A stretch of 64,000 bases of DNA. Source: UKL13-2 sp038206765 (GTDB lineage: Bacteria; Pseudomonadota; Gammaproteobacteria; Burkholderiales; Usitatibacteraceae). The number at the start of each line of letters is the position of its first letter. The first letter of the stretch is position 1. Location of the stretch: positions 232,672 through 296,671 of the forward strand of contig JBBRAM010000001.1 in assembly GCA_038206765.1 (NCBI GenBank), read 5' to 3'. Positions 1 to 8,795 of the stretch are shown one piece after another. Below the pieces are notes generated by a model that saw nothing but the letters and a program-made list of their open reading frames with translations, made no database searches and was not told the DNA's origin. Position numbers and translations under genes: made by a program.

Positions 1-1599
1 AATAACCAACGCGGCGAGCGCCAATAAACCACCGGAAAACCAACGCATGGGCACACCAAACCATGCGGAATCGAGCCAGCTCGGCACAGCATTTGTTGCC
101 TTGTTGCCGCTGGGCTTTGCGGCGGGATTGGCAACGTTAGGGTTGGACGATGGTAGTGTCAATGTTGGCGGTAGCGGCGTTGGTGCTGGCGGCGAGACGG
201 TACCAGCGGGTGCACCCGATGCGTCCGGTGAAGGTGAGGTTGCCGTTGACATCGACTGCGCCGCCCCCGGTGACACACCCGATACAGTACTAATGGCCGG
301 TGAGGCCGATAGTATTGGCGCAGGCGATCCCGCTCCCATTGTCGAGGCCTGCTGGGATTGCATCGCGTTTAACCGAACCTCTAGCTGCCGAACCGTGTTT
401 TTAAGCGATAGCAATTGTGCAACCTGATCGTCCGAGTCCAACAGCAATTGTTTTTCGCGCAGCTGCACGCGCGCATCTTCGGTCACGCCTTGGCTGCGGG
501 TGAGATCGATTTCAGCACCGGACAAACGCAACTGGAAACTTCCGCCCGGCGCCTTTGCACGAACCCGCTCGTCGATTTGGCGCTTCGTTTGTTTTGCGTT
601 TTGAGCAGCCGATGGGTCGTCCGATTTTTTGACGCCTTGCAAAATTGGCTCGCCGATCGCAACTGCCGCGATGCTAGTGTTGCGGTCGATTCCAGTTCCA
701 TCGATATTGCTGTTGCGGCCCTTCGCAATTTTCGGTTGGCGCTTTCGATCAATTGTTGGATCAGCCGCCGCACGTTTAGCGCTTCCTTCCGTCGAGGGTA
801 TTTCGCTGCTCCTAAGCACATTCAACGCTTTTAAGTCAGGCATTTTAAGCTCAACGCCGGTTGGTAACGGCGCGCCGCCAGCCTGATCGGCGAGCGAGGG
901 ATTCAATGCACGCATTGCTGCCATATACTGGCGGCGAAAACGTTTGTCGCGCTGGTTTGGGTAAATTCCGCTGGCAATGGCGGCCAGCGTGTCGCCCGGG
1001 TAGACCTTCCAAACACCGGGCACACCCGCGCGGACGGCGGTGATTGCTCTGGTTGAGCTGGCCGATGGGTCCGTACCGGATTGCGCGGGTTTGGCCTCGT
1101 CTAAATCGTTCGCTGCATTGGCCCAAACCGGCGGCGCATTGAGTGGCGGCGGATCAAGCAATACCGCATATTCGCGGGTAATACCAGCTTGACCTTGGCA
1201 ACCGACGCGCAACCAAAGCTTGGCCAGGGGCTCGTTAAACCCCTGCCCGGCCTGACCAATTTGGCCGCGTAGTTGCAGGAATCGCCCGCTGCCAGTTTCG
1301 ACGACAGAGATTCGCACATCGCGTCGGGTGATGGTAGGTATAGCCAATGTCGCGATATCTGAATCCGCTGCATTCGCGACATCACGTCCTGAGCTGGCAA
1401 TACTAAAACACGAAGCATCGATCGTTTCATCCGGGGCAGCGTTGATGACAACGCGCAAACTAAGCGGTTCGCCAAGATAAGAGCGGGTTTCTAGTGCGCC
1501 TAGACCAATTGCGAACGTCGCCGGGGCGTGGGCAATCGCAAAGACGAAAATCTTCGCCAAAATAAGTGCGCTAAAGAATTTCCGGCGATTTGTCAGCAC
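1..1599 (-). CDS. fimV: FimV-like LysM-containing inner-membrane protein (3'-truncated by window edge)
   Basis: FimV-type proteins are peptidoglycan-binding inner-membrane scaffolds that help polar localisation and type IV pilus assembly. Reading the minus strand inward from about 1683 gives one open frame to base 1 with no stop. After a hydrophobic leader ending near AHAPATFA comes the FimV N-terminal domain (GALETRSYLGEPLSLRVVIN), then a LysM-like segment near residue 200 (VWKVYPGDTLAAIASGIYP), a coiled coil (VRQLEVRLNAMQSQQ), a Pro/Ser/Ala-rich linker, and the beginning of a membrane helix (MRWFSGGLLALAALVI) at the edge. The cytoplasmic TPR half is outside the window. I chose the GTG at 1599 because it gives a normal signal peptide; an in-frame ATG at 1683 would add 28 residues. 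Family call is strong; the start is uncertain. Confidence 0.8.
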   Translation of the reverse strand, partial: MLTNRRKFFSALILAKIFVFAIAHAPATFAIGLGALETRSYLGEPLSLRVVINAAPDETIDASCFSIASSGRDVANAADSDIATLAIPTITRRDVRISVVETGSGRFLQLRGQIGQAGQGFNEPLAKLWLRVGCQGQAGITREYAVLLDPPPLNAPPVWANAANDLDEAKPAQSGTDPSASSTRAITAVRAGVPGVWKVYPGDTLAAIASGIYPNQRDKRFRRQYMAAMRALNPSLADQAGGAPLPTGVELKMPDLKALNVLRSSEIPSTEGSAKRAAADPTIDRKRQPKIAKGRNSNIDGTGIDRNTSIAAVAIGEPILQGVKKSDDPSAAQNAKQTKRQIDERVRAKAPGGSFQLRLSGAEIDLTRSQGVTEDARVQLREKQLLLDSDDQVAQLLSLKNTVRQLEVRLNAMQSQQASTMGAGSPAPILSASPAISTVSGVSPGAAQSMSTATSPSPDASGAPAGTVSPPAPTPLPPTLTLPSSNPNVANPAAKPSGNKATNAVPSWLDSAWFGVPMRWFSGGLLALAALVI

Positions 1600-1896
1600 A
1601 GCGCCCGCGGCGTCAGCTCGCCCGTCAGCGCCCCCGTCCGCCCATGCGCCGGCATGTTTTACAAGAATAATTTGGTATGGCATCGATACAAGCGATTCAA
1701 AGTCAGGTTGCGCGATATGTACATCACTATTTATTGTTGTAGCTTATAGGTGATTTTCTTAAATGTTTGTGAACTACGTGCGCATGAAGCAGGCATGATG
1801 GCTGCGGGATTTAGATACCAGCGTTAAACGAGCCTTGGATACTAGCCTGGGGCACGAGCTCTAAATACCCTCTTTAAGTACTGCTGAACGACCTGA

Positions 1897-2403
1897 CTAT
1901 TTACAGGCCTCTGTCATTGCGACTCGCATTTTTGCCGCTTCTGCTAAACGCTCTTCGTCGCCTAAAATTACCCGATCGCCGTTATCGTTGGTGCGGGCGA
2001 TTGGACGGCCGCTTTCATATTCGCGTAGATTTCCGGTCGCCGCTTTGCAACGCTCTTCATTGGCTTTGGCATTTCGTTGCGTTTCTTCATCTTTTTTGGC
2101 GGCATTGCTTGCATCAGCTTTGCGTTTCTCACCTTCTTTCGCGGCATCCTTTGCCTTGTCTTTGGACGATTTGGCAGCGTCCCCTGGCTTGGCGCTGAAC
2201 GTGGTTCCTGCTGGCACGGTGGTGGTCGATGCCACTGCGCTGTTGATTTTTTTCGCCTCAACTTTGGCAGCGCCGGGCGGCGGCGGGGTGTCGGTATATT
2301 GCACCTGGCCGTCTTTATCGACCCATTTGTAAACCTGTGCGGCAACAGTCGCGGTTGCGAGCAGCACTGCAATTGCAAAGAATATTTGAACGGGGGATTT
2401 CAT
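1897..2403 (-). CDS. DUF4124 domain-containing exported protein
   Basis: A 168-residue protein with a signal peptide (cleavage near ATVAAQ) followed at once by the DUF4124 signature (VYKWVDKDGQVQYTDTPPPP), a short all-beta domain common in exported proteins of Beta- and Gammaproteobacteria. The middle (about residues 70-130) is a Lys/Ala/Glu-rich, probably helical segment. The C-terminal third has YESGRPIARTNDNGDRVIL, a pattern often seen at the end of DUF4124 proteins. A GAGGAG ribosome site lies just before the ATG. The function of the family is unknown; a periplasmic role is inferred from the signal peptide only. Confidence 0.85.
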   Translation of the reverse strand: MKSPVQIFFAIAVLLATATVAAQVYKWVDKDGQVQYTDTPPPPGAAKVEAKKINSAVASTTTVPAGTTFSAKPGDAAKSSKDKAKDAAKEGEKRKADASNAAKKDEETQRNAKANEERCKAATGNLREYESGRPIARTNDNGDRVILGDEERLAEAAKMRVAMTEACK

Positions 2404-2502
2404 GGCTCACTCCTCAATACTAATCAATACCAAAAAACAAACTAAATCAATAAACCACAGAAATAACTTCATTTGTAAACATCGCCGACCAGATAGATTT
2501 AG

Positions 2503-2883
2503 CTACCAGGTAACAGGCAACGATTGCTTTTGTTGCAAACTCAATTGACATAACGCGATGGCCTCACGCGCATGCTTTAACGTAAGCTCACTATTAAATG
2601 TTTTTGCCGCTACTCGTGCATGGTCAAGCTGTTCAGTAGCGGCCGTCCAGACTGCGCGGCGCACTCGGGTCTCAATAATAGTCTGCTCTGCCGCCTTTAA
2701 CGCATTATCGGCCTCGGCGGTTAACGCAGTTGGCTTGGCGGGTGCCATTATAGGCACCGCGACCGGCGCGACCGCAACCGGCGTTGGGACAATAACGCAA
2801 CCAGGTAAAGCCGTTACGCCGATACCAATAAATATCGGCACCATTGCGACGATATGCCTTAACTTGTTTTTTGGGATAGTCAT
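2503..2883 (-). CDS. Small putative lipoprotein, DUF4398-like
   Basis: A 126-residue protein with a lipobox (LPGC, Cys near residue 29), so probably lipid-anchored. A Pro/Val/Ala-rich linker follows, then a helical region of about 75 residues (ADNALKAAEQTIIETRV, LDHARVAAKTFNSELTLKHA). The helical pattern resembles the DUF4398 type of envelope lipoprotein, but I do not recognise a specific family with confidence. No clear ribosome site precedes the ATG. It lies downstream of the pseudogene remnant and upstream of the DUF4124 gene on the same strand, 100 bp apart. Confidence 0.6.
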   Translation of the reverse strand: MTIPKNKLRHIVAMVPIFIGIGVTALPGCVIVPTPVAVAPVAVPIMAPAKPTALTAEADNALKAAEQTIIETRVRRAVWTAATEQLDHARVAAKTFNSELTLKHAREAIALCQLSLQQKQSLPVTW

Positions 2884-3004
2884 ACAATATTATTCTTCAA
2901 TAACGCTTGCAAAATATTGCAAATTTTCACAAATCATCAATGGGTTAGGTTGCTTACTTCAATTAGTTTACTAAATTAGCGGTAAAGCGGGGCAGAGTCA
3001 ATAA

Positions 3005-3313
3005 TTAAGGTGTTTTCATGCGAACTTCGTTGTACATCTTCGGACCAATCGCTTGGATGTGGACACCTTCTTTTGTGCGTTCTAAACGGTCAACTGGTTG
3101 GCGTGCACGCTCTAAACCATTATTTGACACCAAGCGATATTCGTCCTATTCTTGTATTGTTCCGCATTTATTAGTGCGCTGAATATCCGGCAATACCTCC
3201 GCAACGACCCCCAACTCAAATTGTTACCCATCAATTCGATGGTGATAGGTTCCAAGGACTAACAATCCAGAACCGCGTTGTGGAGGGTTAGTTGCGTGAA
3301 TAATTTTTAGCCT
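3005..3313 (-). pseudogene. Decayed gene remnant with two in-frame stops
   Basis: One minus-strand frame from about 3313 to a TAA at 3005-3007 reads as protein-like sequence interrupted by a TAA at 3224-3226 and a TAG at 3146-3148. Segments in order are IIHATNPPQRGSGLLVLGTY, FELGVVAEVLPDIQR, and YRLVSNNGLERARQPVD leading to GPKMYNEVRMKTP at the end. The composition (balanced, few rare residues, natural C-terminus) looks like former coding sequence rather than a chance frame. I do not recognise the family. No start codon or ribosome site survives. It sits between the small lipoprotein gene and rho. Confidence 0.4.
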
Positions 3314-3535
3314 GCATCAACAAACTATCTGGCCGTTTTTGCCCTATTCGCACTAACTCTAAAGCGAATTAGACACCTTTGTGGCGTCCGACTGGATCTG
3401 ATCCGCCTAACGCTGGATAAACGCTAGCCTTGGCATCTGTTCAACACATACCTCGACACATCGCTCCCGAAACCTACCCAAAACCAAGCCGTTCTCACAA
3501 CCAACCTTTTCTCTAACCGACCCGCCGAAAATACT

Positions 3536-4795
3536 ATGCATTTATCCGAAATGAAACTAAAGCACGTCTCTGAACTGGTCGAGATGGCAAACGTCCTTGA
3601 ACTTGAAGGCGCCAATCGCTTGCGCAAACAAGAGCTAATTTTTGCGTTGCTCAAACAGCAAGCGAAAAAAGGCGATGCAATTTTCGGTGATGGCACGCTC
3701 GAGGTGTTGCAAGACGGCTTCGGTTTTTTACGCTCCCCAGACACTTCCTATTTGGCTGGACCCGACGATATTTATGTGAGCCCTTCGCAGATTCGCCGTT
3801 TTAATTTGCATACCGGCGACACAATTGAAGGTGAGATTCGGACCCCCAAAGAAGGCGAGCGTTATTTCGCTCTGGTGAAGGTCGATAAAGTTAACGGTGA
3901 GCCCCCAGAAAATTCTAAAAACAAAATTCTGTTTGAGAACTTAACACCGTTATTCCCCAATAAGCCGTTCAATTTAGAGCGTGATATCAAGTCTGATGAA
4001 AATTTAACCGGACGCGTGATTGATATCATCGCCCCAATCGGCAAAGGCCAACGCGGCCTGCTTGTGGCCAACCCGAAGTCCGGTAAAACGGTGATGTTGC
4101 AGCACATCGCGCAGGCGATTGCGATCAACCATCCTGAGGTCATCATGATTGTGCTGTTGATCGATGAACGTCCTGAAGAGGTCACGGAAATGCAGCGTAC
4201 CGTGCGCGGCGAGGTCATTGCCTCGACCTTCGACGAACCAGCGACTCGCCACGTGCAAGTAGCCGAAATGGTGATCGAAAAAGCAAAACGCTTGGTCGAG
4301 CATAAAAAAGATGTGGTCATTTTGTTGGATTCGATTACCCGCCTCGCACGTGCCTACAACACTGTCGTCCCCGCATCTGGCAAGGTGCTCACCGGCGGCG
4401 TGGATGCCAACGCATTGCAGCGCCCGAAACGTTTCTTCGGTGCGGCACGAAACATCGAAGAAGGTGGCTCACTCACCATTATCGCTACTGCGCTAATTGA
4501 TACTGGCTCACGTATGGACGATGTGATCTACGAAGAATTCAAAGGTACAGGCAATATGGAAGTGCATTTGGATCGTCGCGCGGCCGAGAAGCGAGTCTAT
4601 CCTGCCATCAACGTGAACCGCTCTGGCACGCGCCGTGAAGAACTGCTAATTGCACCGGACTTGCTGCAAAAAGTCTGGGTGCTGCGCAAGATGATGTATT
4701 CGATGGATGAATTAGAAGCGACCGAATTTTTAGTCGACAAGCTTAAAGCCACTAAAAACAACAGCGAGTTTTTTGATTCAATGAAAAAAAGTTAG
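3536..4795 (+). CDS. rho: Transcription termination factor Rho
   Basis: Hexameric ATP-dependent RNA translocase that ends transcription. The 419-residue length is standard. The N-terminal helical domain (MHLSEMKLKHVSELVEMA) is followed by the RNA-binding cold-shock-like domain (GDGTLEVLQDGFGFLR, YLAGPDDIYVSPSQIRRFNL), then the RecA-like ATPase with Walker A (NPKSGKT, near residue 183), Walker B (VVILLDSITRLARAYN) and the Q/R-loop regions (VPASGKVLTGGVDANAL, DRRAAEKRVYPAI). No residue appears to be missing. The following gene, rpmE2, has its own promoter, a common arrangement in betaproteobacteria. The thioredoxin gene often found upstream of rho is absent here. Confidence 0.98.
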   Translation: MHLSEMKLKHVSELVEMANVLELEGANRLRKQELIFALLKQQAKKGDAIFGDGTLEVLQDGFGFLRSPDTSYLAGPDDIYVSPSQIRRFNLHTGDTIEGEIRTPKEGERYFALVKVDKVNGEPPENSKNKILFENLTPLFPNKPFNLERDIKSDENLTGRVIDIIAPIGKGQRGLLVANPKSGKTVMLQHIAQAIAINHPEVIMIVLLIDERPEEVTEMQRTVRGEVIASTFDEPATRHVQVAEMVIEKAKRLVEHKKDVVILLDSITRLARAYNTVVPASGKVLTGGVDANALQRPKRFFGAARNIEEGGSLTIIATALIDTGSRMDDVIYEEFKGTGNMEVHLDRRAAEKRVYPAINVNRSGTRREELLIAPDLLQKVWVLRKMMYSMDELEATEFLVDKLKATKNNSEFFDSMKKS

Positions 4796-4854
4796 CTCAC
4801 TGTCAATAGGCTCGGAAAATAGCCTCGGAAACTCGCTACAACCTTGAATTCACG

Positions 4855-4883
4855 TTGCTTTTTCTCGATTTTTTCGGCATAAT
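4855..4883 (+). promoter_or_regulatory. Predicted sigma-70 promoter of rpmE2
   Basis: TTGCTT at 4855-4860, a 17-bp T-rich spacer, then CATAAT at 4878-4883. It lies about 110 bp before the rpmE2 start, giving a leader of roughly 100 nt. Inferred from sequence only. Confidence 0.55.
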
Positions 4884-4992
4884 TTAGGGCTTAACCAAAT
4901 TCTTGTATTATTTTCAACCACAACTTGTCTGCATAGAGGTGTCTTGTGTTCAAGCACAGACGGATACCCTTTACGGAAAGAAAGGCAATACC

Positions 4993-5310
4993 ATGAAAGC
5001 TGATACCCATCCCGTCTATAACGAAGTGATCTTTTTTGACTCTTCATGTGATTTCAAATTTTTGACGCGCTCGACTGTTGAAACCAAAAATAAAGATAAG
5101 ATGATGTGGACTGACGGTAAAGAATATCCCGTTATCCGGATCGAGGTTTCGAGCGAATCGCACCCGTTCTACACCGGGAAGCACAAAATTATGGACACGG
5201 CGGGCCGTATTGATAAATTCAAGCAGCGTTTCACGCGCTCGACAGCCAAACCCGAAGCAGAAAAAGTGGCTGAAAAAGCTCCTGCTAAGGCAACGAAAGC
5301 CGCGAAATAA
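4993..5310 (+). CDS. rpmE2: 50S ribosomal protein L31 type B
   Basis: Ribosomal large-subunit protein. The start is the ATG at 4993 preceded by a purine-rich ribosome site (GAAAGAAAGG); upstream in-frame codons would add a non-conserved extension. The 105-residue product begins MKADTHPVYNEVIFFD and carries HPFYTGKHKIMDTAGRIDKF, which identify the L31 family. It has a single Cys (SSCDF) instead of the CxxC zinc-binding pairs, so it is the zinc-independent B paralog (C-minus form). The tail is a Lys/Ala/Glu extension (AEKAPAKATKAAK). B-type L31 is often under Zur control; I see no obvious Zur box. Confidence 0.95.
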   Translation: MKADTHPVYNEVIFFDSSCDFKFLTRSTVETKNKDKMMWTDGKEYPVIRIEVSSESHPFYTGKHKIMDTAGRIDKFKQRFTRSTAKPEAEKVAEKAPAKATKAAK

Positions 5311-5348
5311 TCGCGAAAAAATTTATTGCGCGCTCAGCACTGATATCC

Positions 5349-5376
5349 AAAAAAGGCAGCTTAGGCTGCCTTTTTT
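5349..5376 (+). terminator. Rho-independent terminator after rpmE2
   Basis: Stem GGCAGC (5355-5360) / GCTGCC (5365-5370) with a 4-nt loop. It is flanked by an A-run on the left and six T on the right, so it can work in both directions. It lies about 40 bp past the rpmE2 stop. Confidence 0.9.
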
Positions 5377-5497
5377 GTTGCGCCGTTGCGTTAGTTGGGC
5401 AGGCACAAGTAAGCAAACAGCCGGTTGAGCATAATGGATGCAGCTCGGCGTAAAATATGGTTTGTATTTTGTATCGCCACCCATGTTGCCCCCTCGC

Positions 5498-5542
5498 TTA
5501 CGACCTAAAACAGTCACATCTTACGACCTGAAACAGTCACAT
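5498..5542. repeat. Two 23-bp tandem direct repeats upstream of the M48 protease
   Basis: TTACGACCTaAAACAGTCAC at 5498 recurs at 5521 with one change (TTACGACCTgAAACAGTCAC). The units are exactly adjacent and end about 25 bp before the protease ATG. Possible paired regulator site or recent slippage duplication; no known regulator motif recognised. Confidence 0.7.
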
Positions 5543-5567
5543 TCGCCATCCACCATTGGAGCTTGAC

Positions 5568-7079
5568 ATGCGCTACATATTCGCCAGACCGTCACCCAAA
5601 TTTCTCGCAATTTTGATTGTTTTGCTTGCCGCCGGTTGTTCAACGGTTGTGAATCCCGTGTCGGGAGAGAGGGAACGCACCGTGATGGACGAGCAATCCG
5701 AAATTGCCGCCGGACAACAAGCGGACCAACAAGTGCGCACAGAATACGGCGTTTATGAAAACGCCGCACTGCAAACCTACGTGAACGAAGTTGGCCAAAA
5801 GCTTGCCGCCAGCTCACAACGCGCCAATTTGAAATGGACCTTCACGGTGGTCGACAGCCCCGAAATGAACGCGTTTGCGCTACCCGGTGGCTATGTGTAC
5901 ATCACGCGCGGCTTAATGGCTTATTTAAATAGCGAATCAGAATTAGCCGGCGTGCTTGGACACGAGATTGGTCACGTCACGGCGCGTCACGCCTCACAAC
6001 GCGCAACGCGTGAAGCTTATGCAGGCGCAGGCGCAACACTCATCAGCATTTTAGGTGCAGTAGTGGAAAGCCGCTATGGGGTCTCCGGCGCCGCAGACGC
6101 GGCCGCGCAGACCGCGCAGACGGTCGCCAATACCCATATTCTTTCTTACGGTCGCGATCAAGAACTGCAAGCAGACCGGCTCGGTGCCGACTATTTGGCG
6201 CGTACCAATCAAGACCCGAACAGCATGACCAATGTGCTGCGCGTGCTTAAGGCACACGAAACTTTCCAAGACGATGAAGCGCGCACCAGTGGCAAGCGGC
6301 CGCAACGTATGCCGACTTATTTGTCGACGCATCCGTCGAACGATCAGCGCCTGCAAGAAATCGCGCGAATTGCCGCGCAATATACCGGCAAATACGGCGA
6401 CGCAGGTCGCACCCGTTACCTGCAAAAGGTGAACGGCATGACCTTCGGTGATAGCCGAGCACAAGGCATTGTGCGCGGCCGCAATTTTTATCACGAGCCG
6501 CTGGGCTTGACCTTGCAAGCGCCACAGGGCTGGCAGTTCCACAACGAAACCCAGCAACTTTTAATTGTGAGCGCCGACGAAGAAGTCGCGGTTACGATGC
6601 AGGTAACCAATACGCGCGGCGATCAAAGCGCGGCGCTAAATCAATTGGCGAGTCAATTAAAAGTCGAAAACATCCGTACCGAACGCCTTAATATCAACGG
6701 CCTGCCCGCCACTGGTTTTACCGGAACATCGCAGGGCAACACCATTGAAGCATTTGCGATCACGCTTAAAGGCAGCGACTTTATATTACGTCCGCTCGCC
6801 AAATCGGCCCAGGGTCGCGAGCGCTATCGCCGTGAAATGCGCGGTGTTGTTGATAGCTTTCGAGCGATTAACGCCAACGACGCTGCCGCCGCCCGGCCCT
6901 ACACGTTACGCTCGGTCGCCATGCCGCGTGCCACATCGGGAAGCGCCTTCCACACGCTGGCGCAAGAAGCGGCCCGTACGACTGACGTCTTAAACGGGGA
7001 GGGCCAGTTGCGACTGTTGAATCAAGCCTATCCGCAGGGTGAAATCGCTGCGGGCACGCTAGTTAAAACCATTCAATAA
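5568..7079 (+). CDS. M48 family metalloprotease lipoprotein (BepA/LoiP-like)
   Basis: Periplasm-facing zinc protease of the type that degrades misfolded outer-membrane proteins. The ATG at 5568 has GGAG seven bases upstream. The 503-residue product has a lipobox (LLAAGCS, Cys near residue 25), then the peptidase domain with the HExxH zinc motif (GHEIGHVTARH, near residue 130) and the downstream Glu ligand in QELQADRLGADYLA (near 199). Residues from about 290 to the end form an additional non-catalytic domain (FYHEPLGLTLQAPQGWQF) that ends GTLVKTIQ, as in the long M48 proteins of Proteobacteria. The active site looks complete. The next gene starts 21 bp later and may be co-transcribed. Confidence 0.9.
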   Translation: MRYIFARPSPKFLAILIVLLAAGCSTVVNPVSGERERTVMDEQSEIAAGQQADQQVRTEYGVYENAALQTYVNEVGQKLAASSQRANLKWTFTVVDSPEMNAFALPGGYVYITRGLMAYLNSESELAGVLGHEIGHVTARHASQRATREAYAGAGATLISILGAVVESRYGVSGAADAAAQTAQTVANTHILSYGRDQELQADRLGADYLARTNQDPNSMTNVLRVLKAHETFQDDEARTSGKRPQRMPTYLSTHPSNDQRLQEIARIAAQYTGKYGDAGRTRYLQKVNGMTFGDSRAQGIVRGRNFYHEPLGLTLQAPQGWQFHNETQQLLIVSADEEVAVTMQVTNTRGDQSAALNQLASQLKVENIRTERLNINGLPATGFTGTSQGNTIEAFAITLKGSDFILRPLAKSAQGRERYRREMRGVVDSFRAINANDAAAARPYTLRSVAMPRATSGSAFHTLAQEAARTTDVLNGEGQLRLLNQAYPQGEIAAGTLVKTIQ

Positions 7080-7100
7080 ATAATTTTGTAGCCGCACATT

Positions 7101-8795
7101 TTGTCGACCACGCAAAACAAAATCGAAAAACCCACTTCGGGCTTCGCCAGCACCATCGCACGGCCGATTGTATTTGATGGCACGCAGTCACCGGTCAAGA
7201 CCGCGCTCTTCATCATCATTTGCGCGGCATGGATTTTGCCGGGTTTGGTCGGCCACGATCCGTGGAAATCGGCCGACGAAGCAATCCCGTTTGGTGTCAT
7301 TTTGTCGATGCTGCGCGACGGGCAGTGGCTCACGCCAATGATTGCAGGCGTTGCCGATTTTGATTACCCACCGCTCTATCATTGGGTTGCCAGTGCGACC
7401 GCATGGACTCTTTCGCCGGTGCTCGCGTTGCACGACGGCGCACGGCTCGCCACTGGGCTGCTCATGGCAATCACCATGTTGTATGTGCATAAAACCGCCA
7501 CCCGCTTGTTTGACGAACGCGCTGGTCGAATCGCGGTGTTGCTATTGATTAGCTGCTTGGGTTTGATTTGGCGCGCACATCTCATCAACCCCGAGGTGGC
7601 CGGCCTTGCTGGCTATTCCATCGCGTTTTACGGCATGACAAGACTGCGCTCGGAGCCCCGTAAAGGGGGCGTCAATAATGGCGTTGGTGCGGCCGTCGTA
7701 GCACTCTCCATCGGCATCGGACCCGCCCTGCTTATTCCGCTCATATCGTTGGTACTCATTACGTTTTTGCACGATTGGCGTAACCGCGATTTCCGGCGTG
7801 GAATTGCGATTTCGCTGATTGTCATGTTGCCGTTGATGCTGATTTATCCAGTTGCGCTATGGTTGACGGGCTCGATGACCCATGGGGCGTACGTTGCGGT
7901 TCTGGGCATACCTTTTTTATCGGAAGAATCGCGGCACGCGTTCATCCCAACTTATTTTATACAAATCATGCCTTGGTACGGCATGCCAGCTTTGCCGTTT
8001 GCGATTTGGCTATGGTGGCGCGGCCGTGCCAAGCTGCGCGATCGGGTCGAGTTGGCGATACCACTGGTGGCTTTTGTGGTGTTGCTGATTGGATTTTCGA
8101 TGCTGCGCGAATCGCGCGATGCCTTCGCGATCGCATTGCTGATCCCGCTGGCATTTGCCGCTGCCAGCTCTCTGGATCGCCTCCCGCGCGCGATGGCAAG
8201 TTTTATGGATTGGTTTAGCGTTCTGTTTTTCGGCTTTCTGATAGCCGTGCTGTGGCTGTACTGGGCGGCGGCATTGACGGGCACTCCTAGCGGCGTGGCA
8301 CGCGATGCCGCCAGGCTTGCGCCAGGATTCACCGTCACGTTTGGCGTCATCACTTTTTCGATCGCGCTGCTCATAACGCTCATCTGGCTCTATGCAGTGG
8401 TACGAGCGCACCGCAGCAACCGACGCGCGATTGTGAACTGGGCAGCGGGCATTACGCTCATTTGGGTAATCCCTAATATGCTGGCGTTGCCAGCGTTTGA
8501 TTATGTGTTGAGCTATCGAGGGGTCGCGGCGGCGATTCAAAACCAACTGCCCGCAGACCGAAAATGTATCGTAGCTTACGGCTTGGGCGATGCGCAGCGC
8601 GCCTCGTTGGATTATTTTGTAGGGCTTCGTGTTGTGCAGCAAAACGACGCGAAGTCCGATAGCTGTGATTGGCTACTCACGCAAGGCACGAGAGAGCGAT
8701 CACCGGTGGTCGACGCGACTTGGGAGCTTCGTTGGCAGGGCTCCCGGCCGGCGGATCGGACTGAACGGTTTTCGCTTTACCACCGGCAGAAATAA
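7101..8795 (+). CDS. ArnT-like membrane glycosyltransferase (GT39/PMT_2 superfamily)
   Basis: Polytopic enzyme family that moves a sugar from a polyprenyl-phosphate carrier to lipid or protein on the periplasmic side. The 564 residues have about a dozen hydrophobic segments. The N-terminal periplasmic loop holds the family motif with acidic residues (GHDPWKSADEAIPFGVILSM) followed by DFDYPPLYHWVASA. The C-terminal 100 residues are a soluble domain (QNQLPADRKCIVAYGLGDAQ). The substrate cannot be told from sequence; no arn or lipid A modification genes lie nearby. The start is a TTG at 7101, chosen because the conserved first helix begins soon after and no ATG fits; this is the uncertain part. 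Confidence 0.75.
   Translation: MSTTQNKIEKPTSGFASTIARPIVFDGTQSPVKTALFIIICAAWILPGLVGHDPWKSADEAIPFGVILSMLRDGQWLTPMIAGVADFDYPPLYHWVASATAWTLSPVLALHDGARLATGLLMAITMLYVHKTATRLFDERAGRIAVLLLISCLGLIWRAHLINPEVAGLAGYSIAFYGMTRLRSEPRKGGVNNGVGAAVVALSIGIGPALLIPLISLVLITFLHDWRNRDFRRGIAISLIVMLPLMLIYPVALWLTGSMTHGAYVAVLGIPFLSEESRHAFIPTYFIQIMPWYGMPALPFAIWLWWRGRAKLRDRVELAIPLVAFVVLLIGFSMLRESRDAFAIALLIPLAFAAASSLDRLPRAMASFMDWFSVLFFGFLIAVLWLYWAAALTGTPSGVARDAARLAPGFTVTFGVITFSIALLITLIWLYAVVRAHRSNRRAIVNWAAGITLIWVIPNMLALPAFDYVLSYRGVAAAIQNQLPADRKCIVAYGLGDAQRASLDYFVGLRVVQQNDAKSDSCDWLLTQGTRERSPVVDATWELRWQGSRPADRTERFSLYHRQK

Noticed and set aside
47..834. Overlapping plus-strand open frames (126, 139 and 85 residues)
   Set aside because: They lie antisense to the fimV-like gene, which has recognisable domains; composition is that of reversed Ala/Ser/Pro codons.
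4903..4992. Longer N-terminus for rpmE2
   Set aside because: Would cover the leader after the predicted promoter and add residues absent from the L31 family.
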